Part shown: piece after piece, positions 47,822-55,261 of the stretch
Numbering within the stretch: position 1 is the first letter of the stretch
Layout of the letters: each line of letters starts with the position of its first letter
Assembly: GCF_023380245.1 (NCBI RefSeq)
Contig: NZ_CP093365.1
Location: forward strand, 124,001-188,000
Direction of reading: 5' to 3'
Origin: Bombilactobacillus thymidiniphilus
Lineage (GTDB): Bacteria; Bacillota; Bacilli; Lactobacillales; Lactobacillaceae
DNA length: 64,000 nt
The notes under the pieces: generated by a model
The model's input: only the letters and a program-made list of their open reading frames with translations
Told to the model about the DNA's origin: nothing
Databases searched by the model: none
Translations under genes and position numbers: made by a program

Positions 47822-47932
47822 TTGAAGAAAAAGAAAAGTACTTTTGCACGTATTACTCAATTTTTTATTTGGTTCATGTTGATTGTGATTGTGGCCGGTG
47901 TTATCTTCCAAGCAGTTGTATCTTTTATGTAA
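47822..47932 (+). CDS. DUF4044-like small membrane protein
   Basis: A 36-residue protein starting at a TTG with AGGTGG 6 nt upstream. A basic N-terminus (MKKKKSTFARITQ) is followed by one membrane helix (about 14-34, FFIWFMLIVIVAGVIFQAV). This size, charge pattern and place next to mraZ match DUF4044 proteins of lactobacilli, whose role is unknown. It ends at a strong terminator, so the locus is a compact one-gene unit. Confidence 0.75.
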   Translation: MKKKKSTFARITQFFIWFMLIVIVAGVIFQAVVSFM

Positions 47933-47951
47933 TCTAATAAAAATTGTTCTA

Positions 47952-47990
47952 AAACATCCATCAGTTTTGCTGGTGGATGTTTATTTTTTT
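47952..47990 (+). terminator. Intrinsic terminator of the DUF4044 gene
   Basis: AAACATCCATCAG/CTGGTGGATGTTT, a 13-bp stem with one T-G wobble, a 5-nt loop and a run of seven T residues. Confidence 0.85.
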
Positions 47991-48011
47991 GTCTACAAAT
48001 TAAGTAATAAT

Positions 48012-48048
48012 AAAAAAATACCTTTAAACACTAGGTTTAAAGGTATTT
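48012..48048 (-). terminator. Intrinsic terminator of ssrA
   Basis: AAATACCTTTAAAC/GTTTAAAGGTATTT, a perfect 14-bp stem with a 5-nt loop and a T run on the minus strand, 35 nt after the tmRNA. Confidence 0.85.
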
Positions 48049-48082
48049 AAGAAATGAATGGAATTGTTTGGAAAATCCACAA

Positions 48083-48447
48083 TGGAGATGAGGAGAATCG
48101 AACTCCTGTCCATACATACTGCCACACTAACATCTACATCCATAGTTGCACTATCTTTATTTTACTACTAAGAACGCCATGCAACGCAGCTAACCTCAGT
48201 AGCTAGCCTTAAAAACTCTTTTCAATTGCTAAGGTGGCACAATTAAACGTAGACCATTTTTTTAAGACCTGATTCAACCCATGGTCAAAATTGATCAGAT
48301 CACACATTAGACTGTTATTAAGCAGCTAATGCGTAAGAATTGTTATTATTTTTTGCAGTTATAATTTAACTGTAACGTTTTAACGTAGACGTAACCTACG
48401 AGATGCAGTTAGCGTTCAACTATATATGTCGAATCCATAACATCCCC
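48083..48447 (-). ncRNA. ssrA: Transfer-messenger RNA
   Basis: About 365 nt; rescues ribosomes stalled on broken mRNA. The 5' end GGGGATG pairs with the 3' CATCTCC to form the acceptor stem, and the T arm (AGGAG-TTCGATT-CTCCT) precedes it. The 5' part GGGGATGTTATGGATTCGAC is typical. The tag frame lies at 48318-48356 and reads AKNNNNSYALAA then TAA, the same tag as in other lactobacilli. After the discriminator A the DNA reads TTG, so the CCA end seems not to be encoded. Confidence 0.95.
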
Positions 48448-48485
48448 GAAAGCATTCATAGTATTTATTTTAACACAAAGCACAA

Positions 48486-48516
48486 AAAAAGCACTCATTT
48501 TATATAATAAGTGCTT
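48486..48516 (-). terminator. Intrinsic terminator of ackA
   Basis: AAGCACT/AGTGCTT, a 7-bp stem (48510-48516 with 48489-48495) with an AT-rich loop and a T run, just after the ackA stop. Confidence 0.65.
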
Positions 48517-48523
48517 AGACAAT

Positions 48524-49720
48524 TTAATTATGATTTACTAAGCGATCAAATTCACGAGCAATCATTAATTCTTCATCGGTTGGCACGACTAAAGCTGTTA
48601 CGCTTGAATCAGCAGTCGTTATTTTACGGATACCAGATCCATCAAAATCACTTTTTTCATCAACTTTTACGTCCATGAAAGCAAAACTATCTAAAATGAC
48701 CTTCCGAATATATGGATTATTTTCACCCATGCCAGCTGTAAAAATCAAGACATCCAATCCTTGCATTTCAGCAACATAACTACCAATATATTTAATAATT
48801 CGATTTATGAAAACATCAATAGCTAATTGAGCTTTAGGATCAGTGTCTTTGGCGGCAATTAAATCACGCATATCAGGAGAAATCCCTGAAATACCCTTCA
48901 ATCCTGATTCATTATTCAAAATATTAATCATTTCTTGAATATCTGTAACATTTAACTTTTTCATTAGGAAAGCAACCAACGAAATATCAATGTCACCAGC
49001 ACGTGAACTCATTGTTACCCCCGAAATTGGAGTAAAGCCCATCGAAGTATCAAAAGACTTGCCATCTTTCACAGCCGTAACAGAAACACCACTGCCCATA
49101 TGCAAACTAATCATTTTAAGTTTAGTATAATCTTTTTGTAAAAATTCCGCCGCACGATGCGTTACATAATCATGACTAGTACCATGAGCACCGTATTTAT
49201 GGGTACCGTATTTTTCATCATATTCAGATGCAATTGAATAAACTTGATTCATCTTAGGCAAGTTCTTATGAAAAGTTGTATCAAAAACTGCAACTTGGGG
49301 CACATCAGGCAACATCTCAGCAAAAGCTTCAATTCCTTTGCGTTCAGCCGGGTTATGCAGCGGAGCATACTCATCAATACTTTGTAACTTAGCCATTTGT
49401 TCTTTGCCTAATAAAACGGAGTCATCAAAGTAAGGTCCACCTGAAACAACTCGATGTCCTACACCTGATAAATCTGAAACATCTTGAATGACTCCTAAAT
49501 CTAATAATTTTTCAATCAAAAAATCTACTGCCTGCGTATGGGTTTTTAAGGGTTTTTGATAAGAATATTTGTGATCATCATAAGTAATTTCAAACACCGA
49601 TTGATCACTACCTAGGCGATCTACCATTCCTTTAACAATTACTTCCTCATTTGTTAAATCAAACAACTTGAACTTTAATGTTGAACTTCCAGAATTGACC
49701 ACCAAAATCTTATTAGTCAT
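48524..49720 (-). CDS. ackA: Acetate kinase
   Basis: Converts acetyl phosphate and ADP to acetate and ATP, 398 residues. The ATG at 49718-49720 (MTNKILVVNSGSSTLK) has GGGAGG 8 nt upstream; a longer form would run into the methylase gene. VNSGSSTLKFKLFD, GHRVVSGG, VFDTTFH, GAHGTSHDYV and the C-terminal TAGMGENNP are typical. It pairs with pta, whose end is at 63455-64000. The position after comG and a methylase is typical of lactobacilli. Confidence 0.97.
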   Translation of the reverse strand: MTNKILVVNSGSSTLKFKLFDLTNEEVIVKGMVDRLGSDQSVFEITYDDHKYSYQKPLKTHTQAVDFLIEKLLDLGVIQDVSDLSGVGHRVVSGGPYFDDSVLLGKEQMAKLQSIDEYAPLHNPAERKGIEAFAEMLPDVPQVAVFDTTFHKNLPKMNQVYSIASEYDEKYGTHKYGAHGTSHDYVTHRAAEFLQKDYTKLKMISLHMGSGVSVTAVKDGKSFDTSMGFTPISGVTMSSRAGDIDISLVAFLMKKLNVTDIQEMINILNNESGLKGISGISPDMRDLIAAKDTDPKAQLAIDVFINRIIKYIGSYVAEMQGLDVLIFTAGMGENNPYIRKVILDSFAFMDVKVDEKSDFDGSGIRKITTADSSVTALVVPTDEELMIAREFDRLVNHN

Positions 49721-49722
49721 TT

Positions 49723-50751
49723 CTATGCCTCCCATGAAAAAGTTTGTTGACTCCAAGTAACTAATTGCCGCCTGAACAATGCTACGTCTTTAGTATTATC
49801 TAAGTTAGGAATTTGCCCCATCAAAACTTGTGGCGTTTGCTTAGCTTTATCGCCTTTCCTTTGCAAAACAACAATAGATTTAGCTGCTTCATTGCTCGAA
49901 AACAAGCTTTGGGGCAAACTAATAACGGCTTGCAAGTATACTTCTTTAACCATCCATTCTGCTAATGACTTAGCCTGATCTGTTTCAAAAATCTGCGCCG
50001 GAACGATAAAAACACCTATTCCATTGGGATGCACATTATTCATAGCTTGTTCCATTAATAGATGATGTGCATATGAGTGATCCTTTGCAGCACGTGTTTT
50101 AAAGTTTAGCGTATTATTATCCAATGGATAATATCCAACAGGTAAATCCGTCAATATTAGATCAAAATCATTAACAATCCAATCAGAAACTGCATCTTGA
50201 TGATATAAATCAATTTCTGTTCGGATAGCTTGTGTTGTGGCATCCGCTAACGCTAGCATTGTATCATCATTGTCTATACCATATAATTGCAACTTTAATT
50301 TACTATTTAGCCCTAATTGCTGATCTGTTGTCAATAGTAAGTTACCCGTACCTACTGCTGGATCCATCAGTTTAAGATTTTGTTTGGTACTGTCAGCAAA
50401 TATTTCCGTTAGCAACAAAGAACTGATTGTTCCAATGACATCTGGTGTCATTAAATGGTTAACATCAACTTTATCTGTATTTTGTGCCTTAATAATTGCT
50501 AAATCTATAGCATGCTTAACATCAGATACTGTATAATCTGTTAGATCAAATTTACGATATTGCTGATTTAAATTATCCGCTTGTTCTTTGGTGGGAAAGC
50601 CATCCTCTACATAAGTGTCTCGGTTAACAACGTTCAAAATATTCTCAGCAAGTGCTTCTTGATAATTAATATTTAAATATTTTTTTAAACTGAGTGCTGT
50701 TTGATCTATAAATTCAAAAATTTTATCAATTTGTTTATGATTATTAGTCAA
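49723..50751 (-). CDS. Class I SAM-dependent methyltransferase (YtxK-like, N6-adenine type)
   Basis: 342 residues. Motif I is MDPAVGTGNLLLTT (about 127-140), and the catalytic motif is TDLPVGYYP (about 202) instead of the common NPPY/F. The helical N-terminal part resembles type I restriction HsdM. It is related to YtxK of bacilli, found next to comG and ackA, and has no restriction or specificity partner here, so it is not an obvious R-M enzyme. Start is a TTG at 50749-50751 with GGAG 8 nt upstream. The 2-bp gap to ackA suggests coupled expression. The substrate is unknown. Confidence 0.85.
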   Translation of the reverse strand: MTNNHKQIDKIFEFIDQTALSLKKYLNINYQEALAENILNVVNRDTYVEDGFPTKEQADNLNQQYRKFDLTDYTVSDVKHAIDLAIIKAQNTDKVDVNHLMTPDVIGTISSLLLTEIFADSTKQNLKLMDPAVGTGNLLLTTDQQLGLNSKLKLQLYGIDNDDTMLALADATTQAIRTEIDLYHQDAVSDWIVNDFDLILTDLPVGYYPLDNNTLNFKTRAAKDHSYAHHLLMEQAMNNVHPNGIGVFIVPAQIFETDQAKSLAEWMVKEVYLQAVISLPQSLFSSNEAAKSIVVLQRKGDKAKQTPQVLMGQIPNLDNTKDVALFRRQLVTWSQQTFSWEA

Positions 50752-50801
50752 TTTACCATCTCCAATGATCCACTTTCATTAATATATTAACGAACACTAG
50801 C

Positions 50802-50981
50802 TCATTTGGCAAAATTTAAAATTTTCTCAGTATAGAATTGATCTAATTGCTGCTCAAATTTCATTTCTTGTTGATAAAAATTTAAATAAACTATTAAAAA
50901 GATACACTCTAAATTAAGAACGAATAGTGCTGTAAGTGAAACCATAGCTTTGTCTTTGTGCCTATTATTACTTGAAGTCAA
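50802..50981 (-). CDS. comGG: Small ComGG-like protein
   Basis: A 59-residue frame right after comGF, overlapping it by 14 bp. The TTG at 50979-50981 gives MTSSNNRHKDKAMVSLTA followed by a hydrophobic segment (about 14-34, VSLTALFVLNLECIFLIVYL) with a Glu near the middle, then a helical polar tail (QQEMKFEQQLDQFY). Position, length class and the hydrophobic N-terminal helix fit the minor pseudopilin-like ComGG. There is no clear peptidase site GFT-L-E, as is usual in ComGG. Short and diverged, so the call is by context. Confidence 0.6.
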   Translation of the reverse strand: MTSSNNRHKDKAMVSLTALFVLNLECIFLIVYLNFYQQEMKFEQQLDQFYTEKILNFAK

Positions 50982-51405
50982 GATAATATTCCCACTTTCG
51001 ATTTAGCTGGTCAATAGTTGATATTTTTACAGTATTATTAACAACCATTAAATTAATGCTTTTTTGATTAATCAACACAGGCATATGTCCGTGAATTTGT
51101 CCGGTCATGCGTAGCATATCATGATAAATTTGCAAACGATAAATTTTATGTGGCTTCTTGTAATCATTATCAGTTACAAAAGTAACCCCATCAGTAGTTA
51201 CATTTTGTAATGACGAATGCACGGTTAATTCTTCTAATTCCGACACAGAAATCAACCAGGAACTATTAGCATGAAATAATACTTTTTGTTGCTGATGATA
51301 AGTTTGAATTAAAAATAATAATATACTTAATGCTAAAATCATTATAAATAATGAAACAACTGCTTCACTTAGTAAGAATGCCGAACGTTTGCTTCTTTTG
51401 ATCAT
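50968..51405 (-). CDS. comGF: Competence minor pseudopilin ComGF
   Basis: 145 residues from the ATG at 51403-51405 (MIKRSKRSAFLLSEAVVSLF), with a basic leader, a hydrophobic helix (about 11-35) and a soluble domain with DGVTFVTDNDYKKPHKIYRL. It is part of the transformation pilus. The start overlaps comGE by 41 bp and has GGGAT upstream. A longer start reading MNLGIMIKG is possible but has no better site. Confidence 0.82.
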   Translation of the reverse strand: MIKRSKRSAFLLSEAVVSLFIMILALSILLFLIQTYHQQQKVLFHANSSWLISVSELEELTVHSSLQNVTTDGVTFVTDNDYKKPHKIYRLQIYHDMLRMTGQIHGHMPVLINQKSINLMVVNNTVKISTIDQLNRKWEYYLDFK

Positions 51406-51673
51406 AGCGCATCCCTTTATCATGATACCAAGATTCAATACAATCTCCCTTTTGTTCTACTACAAATAATTTATTATTTAAAGTTAGCTTATTGAGCGTC
51501 GAATGCTGTAATTTTTGATAAATTGCTACCTTAAAAAATGTCTTTTGTTGGACTTGTTTTAGCTTTTGTTGGGCAGGCATGATGCATATTGGAATAATTA
51601 ATAATGCTTGCAGCGTAATAAAAAAACCCAAAATACTATCTGATAATAAAAAAGCCTTATGTTTTTTTCGCAA
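51365..51673 (-). CDS. comGE: Competence minor pseudopilin ComGE
   Basis: 102 residues, TTG start at 51671-51673 with GGGG upstream. MRKKHKAFLLSDSILGFFI is a basic leader plus hydrophobic helix of the type IV prepilin type. The soluble remainder has no known motif. It overlaps comGD by 17 bp and comGF by 41 bp. Call by position and prepilin-like N-terminus. Confidence 0.78.
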   Translation of the reverse strand: MRKKHKAFLLSDSILGFFITLQALLIIPICIMPAQQKLKQVQQKTFFKVAIYQKLQHSTLNKLTLNNKLFVVEQKGDCIESWYHDKGMRYDQKKQTFGILTK

Positions 51674-52124
51674 TCAAACGCCCCCATCCCATTTGAATTG
51701 TATACGAGTAATACTTTTGTGAACTTTTGGAATATGCTTTGATTGTTTGTGGCATAACAGAATCAGCTGTTTTAAAACTAATACTATTTTTACTATTTTT
51801 TATATTTCCTATTTCAAATTCTAAATCAGTTGGAAATTTTTGAATTTGATTGTCATTTGTGCCAATTAGATGGTATCTAATTTGATGCTTAGTATTATCA
51901 AATTGAATATTACCACCTGTTTGTTTTAAAAAGGCACTTTTAAGTGTATTATTCCAATTATTCTCAAAATTAATCATTGTCAGTTGTTCTTGTTGTAAAG
52001 GTAATTGCTGTTTATAATTAATCGTCGGAATTAACAATACTGCACTAACTAGACCCAATGTAATAACTGCTTCTGCCAGTGTAAAACCATAATGCTTATT
52101 TCTTAGGTCCCACAACTGTACCAT
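51657..52124 (-). CDS. comGD: Competence minor pseudopilin ComGD
   Basis: About 155 residues with the prepilin cleavage motif GFTLAEAVITLGLV after a short basic leader (MVQLWDLRNKHY). The start is uncertain: the ATG at 52122-52124 is chosen because it gives a normal leader length, but its ribosome binding site is weak and translation may be coupled to comGC, which it overlaps by 29 bp. A much longer upstream frame overlapping comGC is rejected. Confidence 0.8.
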   Translation of the reverse strand: MVQLWDLRNKHYGFTLAEAVITLGLVSAVLLIPTINYKQQLPLQQEQLTMINFENNWNNTLKSAFLKQTGGNIQFDNTKHQIRYHLIGTNDNQIQKFPTDLEFEIGNIKNSKNSISFKTADSVMPQTIKAYSKSSQKYYSYTIQMGWGRLIAKKT

Positions 52125-52404
52125 TTTCAATGGCATAACCTTCTTTTTGAGCTTTATTAACTTGTGCTGAAGATAAATAATTATCGCTTTGCAGTTTACC
52201 CCATGTTGGGTTATCACCATCATACATATCAACTTGTGTTTGCAAAGTTGTTTTAAAAGCCGCATCAGTTTTATTTTTTGCTGAATTTTTCTGTGAATTA
52301 ATGTTTGGAATAATTATTAGCAACAATAAAGAAATAATAAAAAGTACGATGACCATTTCAATTAACGTAAATGCTGATTGCTTTTTTCTCCTAAGTGATT
52401 TCAT
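52096..52404 (-). CDS. comGC: Competence major pseudopilin ComGC
   Basis: 102 residues, the main subunit of the DNA-uptake pilus. MKSLRRKKQSAFTLIEMVIVLF is a class III leader with cleavage before Phe of FTLIEM and the conserved Glu at +5, followed by a hydrophobic helix (to about 34) and a small soluble domain. AAGGA precedes the ATG. Confidence 0.94.
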   Translation of the reverse strand: MKSLRRKKQSAFTLIEMVIVLFIISLLLLIIIPNINSQKNSAKNKTDAAFKTTLQTQVDMYDGDNPTWGKLQSDNYLSSAQVNKAQKEGYAIENGTVVGPKK

Positions 52405-52407
52405 AAT

Positions 52408-53409
52408 TTATAGTCCTTTCATCATTGAATAAATAGGCAATAAGATACTAAGATAAGTACCAAAAATTAAACCCGCAACTAATATAAAAAAGATCGGTTG
52501 AATTTTATTAATTAACTTTTGAATCTTTCCTTGTAGATTTTGATGTTTTATTTCCGCAATTGTTTGTAATTCAATCGCTAATTGGGGTGCTTGATGCCCT
52601 AGTTGCAACGCCATATCAATTTCAGCAGGTAAAAATTTATTTGATTTGATGATTTGTGACAAAGACAAGCCCTTAATAATTTGCTTTTGAACAGTAATAG
52701 CTAATTGTTGTTGCAAAGATCCACTAGTTAATTGCCGTCCAGTATTTAAAATATCTTTTAAAGACAGACCACTTTTTAAAAAAGTTGCAGTGGCTGTCAA
52801 AATAACATAGTAATAATAATCCTGGTAAATATTACCAACAAAAGGCCAGCGTATTTGATGTAACGCTTTAACAAGATCACTAGCTTTGTATAAATACCAT
52901 AATTCACCTATGACCAAGATAATTAGCAAACCCATAACTCCTGTTATAATAGCTTTAATAGTAAAATTCATATTAATTTTGGGTAATTGTTGCGCCAATT
53001 CTACTTTCAAAAAAATCAATAACATTCCTAAACTAAATAATAAAAAACAAGGATAAGCCAAAAGATCCAATATTTTTTTCATATTTTTACTAGTAGTTTT
53101 TAAAGTCATTGCATTTTCTTCTAAACATTGCACCAAATTACCATGAACATCAGCAATTGCAATTTGACTAATGATTGTTTTAGATAAACCCGTATTCAGT
53201 AATGATTGAGCTAAATTAACTCCTGAATGCAGTTGCTGCAATATTTGCACCAAAATAACTTTTTTATGCGGATAAATTAATTGCATAGAATCCAAAGCTA
53301 CTTCTAATGAAAATCCATTTTTTATTAGTTGTGCCAGCGTGACTAAAAAATCTGCTTGCTGAGCTTTAGTGAATTTATCCTGCTTTGTATAAGCGATAAG
53401 TTTCTTCAT
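52408..53409 (-). CDS. comGB: Competence pilus membrane platform protein ComGB
   Basis: 333 residues, GspF/PilC family. Two similar halves (FLVTLAQLIKNGFSLEVALD about 22; YYYVILTATATFLKSGLSLKDIL about 196) each end in membrane helices (about 115-170 and 305-327). It anchors the pilus assembly ATPase. The ATG at 53407-53409 has AAAGGA 7 nt upstream within comGA, which it overlaps by 35 bp. Confidence 0.93.
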   Translation of the reverse strand: MKKLIAYTKQDKFTKAQQADFLVTLAQLIKNGFSLEVALDSMQLIYPHKKVILVQILQQLHSGVNLAQSLLNTGLSKTIISQIAIADVHGNLVQCLEENAMTLKTTSKNMKKILDLLAYPCFLLFSLGMLLIFLKVELAQQLPKINMNFTIKAIITGVMGLLIILVIGELWYLYKASDLVKALHQIRWPFVGNIYQDYYYYVILTATATFLKSGLSLKDILNTGRQLTSGSLQQQLAITVQKQIIKGLSLSQIIKSNKFLPAEIDMALQLGHQAPQLAIELQTIAEIKHQNLQGKIQKLINKIQPIFFILVAGLIFGTYLSILLPIYSMMKGL

Positions 53410-54346
53410 CAATTAGTCCTTTACGCAAATCATTTTGTAGTAAAAGCTGCCAATCTTCATTGTTACTTTGTGGGATATGAATTGCATTACGTAAATCCTC
53501 ACCGACTAACAAATCTTGATAAGTTTTCACAGTATTATTTTGTTGAGGCAACAGACGTTGATAAATAATACAAGTTAAAATAGACTCCAATTCACTTTGG
53601 TTAATACCTAATTCCATCATACGTCCTACCACAGCGTACTTATTTCGCGAATGTACTGTAGAAATAACCAAATGCCCACTTAAAGCTGCTCTCAAAGCCA
53701 TACGAGCCGTTTCTTCATCCCTAATCTCGCCCAAGATTAAAATATCCGGTCGATGTCGCAACGATGTTCGAATTAAATCTGCATATCCCATCTGAGCCCG
53801 CTTATTAACCTGTACCTGTAAAAAATCTGGTTCAATAACCTCAACTGGATCTTCCACTGCTAAAACAAATTTATTTTGTGCATATTTTTTAGCCAAATAA
53901 TACATAGAGGTCGTTTTACCTGATCCAGTGGGACCACTAAACAAGATTAAACCGGTTTGTTGCATAATTTGCGTAGCCACGTGCTCCAGTTGCTCGGCTT
54001 GCGCATTTTGTTTCAAAGGGTAAATCAAACGAATAACTAACGATTCTTGATTAGAAAAATCTCCTACACTAGACAATCTTAGATTAACAGTTTGTTGCTG
54101 CTGATAAAAACTCCGCGCACCTACTTGTGGGCGCCGATGTTCGCTAATATTCATATCAGCCGTAAACTTCAAGTAATTAACTACACCTTGCGCAAAAGCA
54201 AAATCTAAAATTTGATAATCATGTAGACCGTCCATTTCGCGCATTTTGATAATGGTTTCCGTACCTTTAGGTAAGAAAAATATATCGGATACTTCCCTTT
54301 GACAAGCAAATTGTAATAATTGTTGCGTATAAATTTCTGGTGGCAT
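53375..54346 (-). CDS. comGA: Competence pilus assembly ATPase ComGA
   Basis: 323 residues, GspE/PilB family. Walker A FSGPTGSGKTTSMYYL (about 135-150), the Asp box EDPVE, and LGEIRDEETARMALRAALSGH (about 205) and VISTVHSRN are typical. It powers the transformation pilus and is the first gene of comGA-GG. AGGGAG lies 8 nt before the ATG. It begins only 40 nt behind the yebC terminator. Confidence 0.95.
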   Translation of the reverse strand: MPPEIYTQQLLQFACQREVSDIFFLPKGTETIIKMREMDGLHDYQILDFAFAQGVVNYLKFTADMNISEHRRPQVGARSFYQQQQTVNLRLSSVGDFSNQESLVIRLIYPLKQNAQAEQLEHVATQIMQQTGLILFSGPTGSGKTTSMYYLAKKYAQNKFVLAVEDPVEVIEPDFLQVQVNKRAQMGYADLIRTSLRHRPDILILGEIRDEETARMALRAALSGHLVISTVHSRNKYAVVGRMMELGINQSELESILTCIIYQRLLPQQNNTVKTYQDLLVGEDLRNAIHIPQSNNEDWQLLLQNDLRKGLIDEETYRLYKAG

Positions 54347-54377
54347 AATTTTCTCCCTTCAATATTAAAATACTGAA

Positions 54378-54415
54378 AAAAACAAAAAAACTTTCCCACA
54401 ATGAGAAAGTTTTTT
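54378..54415 (-). terminator. Intrinsic terminator of yebC
   Basis: AAAAAACTTTC/GAAAGTTTTTT, an 11-bp stem with a 9-nt loop and a long T tract on the minus strand. Confidence 0.8.
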
Positions 54416-54437
54416 GAATTAATTTTTATTTTATTAT

Positions 54438-55169
54438 TTAATCAGCAAAATCAGCTGCTGCTGTAAAGACTTCAGAAACATCTTCATCGTCTTCCAGTTG
54501 ATCAATCATGTTAGCAAATTGCTCTTGCTTATCTTCCGGTACAGGCACTGTATTTTGTGGAATCATTGTCAAAGTAGCGTTAGCCAACTCATAACCCATC
54601 TCTTCCAAAGCATCACGAACTTCAGTGAATTCTTTCGCACCTGTATAAATTTCAAAGGCATCACCGGAAACTTGTAAATCATCAGCTCCAGCTTCCATAA
54701 CAGCTTCTAACATCTTATCTTCATCAGAATCAGTAGTCGATCTATCAATGACAATATACCCTTTACGATCAAATAAATAAGCCACTGAGCCAGCTGCCCC
54801 CATACTACCACCGTTGCGCGTTACTGCCACACGGACAGAAGTAGCTGTGCGATTTTTATTATCAGTTAAAGTATGAATTAAAACAGCTACTCCACCAGGA
54901 GCATAGCCTTCATAAGTGATTTCTTCGTAATTTTCTCCACCAGCACCAGCAGCTTTTTCAACTGCCCGTTTAATATTATCTTTAGGCATATTAGCAGCAC
55001 GCGCTTTATCTACTACCAAACGAAGGGCTGCGTTATTTGCAGGGTCAGGATCACCACCCTTTGCTGCCATATAAATTTCGCGCGAAAGCTTCTGGAAAAT
55101 TTTACCACGTTTTGCATCTTGGGCATTTTTACGTCCTTGAATATTATGCCATTTGGAATGTCCTGACAT
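54438..55169 (-). CDS. yebC: YebC/PmpR family protein
   Basis: 243 residues. [42 protein letters not shown] and [16 protein letters not shown] are characteristic. Family members act as transcriptional regulators and some relieve ribosome stalling on proline stretches. The gene commonly sits next to the comG operon in lactobacilli, as here. GAAGGAG precedes the ATG. Confidence 0.95.
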   Translation of the reverse strand: MSGHSKWHNIQGRKNAQDAKRGKIFQKLSREIYMAAKGGDPDPANNAALRLVVDKARAANMPKDNIKRAVEKAAGAGGENYEEITYEGYAPGGVAVLIHTLTDNKNRTATSVRVAVTRNGGSMGAAGSVAYLFDRKGYIVIDRSTTDSDEDKMLEAVMEAGADDLQVSGDAFEIYTGAKEFTEVRDALEEMGYELANATLTMIPQNTVPVPEDKQEQFANMIDQLEDDEDVSEVFTAAADFAD

Positions 55170-55218
55170 ACGCTAACTCCTTCTTCCTAAATTAGTATTA
55201 TTGACAAAGCCGTATATT

Positions 55219-55247
55219 ATCATACCAAAATATTAAGATAGCTTCAA
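55219..55247 (-). promoter_or_regulatory. yebC promoter
   Basis: On the minus strand TTGAAG (55242-55247), a 17-nt spacer and TATGAT (55219-55224), about 50 nt before the yebC start. Confidence 0.65.
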
Positions 55248-55261
55248 TCATTTTGAGGCAA

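Noticed and set aside
47669-47911. 81-residue N-terminal extension of MraZ
   Set aside because: It covers the GTGG repeats and the divergent promoter; the standard start has a good ribosome binding site.
48083-48130. tRNA gene (T-arm-like sequence)
   Set aside because: It is the 3' tRNA-like end of tmRNA; the tag sequence and 5' end belong to the same RNA.
49723-50751. Restriction-modification system
   Set aside because: Only an HsdM-like methylase is present; there is no nuclease or specificity gene, and the context is the comG-ackA order of lactobacilli.
52125-52265. 47-residue N-terminal extension of ComGD
   Set aside because: It is an out-of-frame reading of comGC and lacks a ribosome binding site; the prepilin leader begins later.
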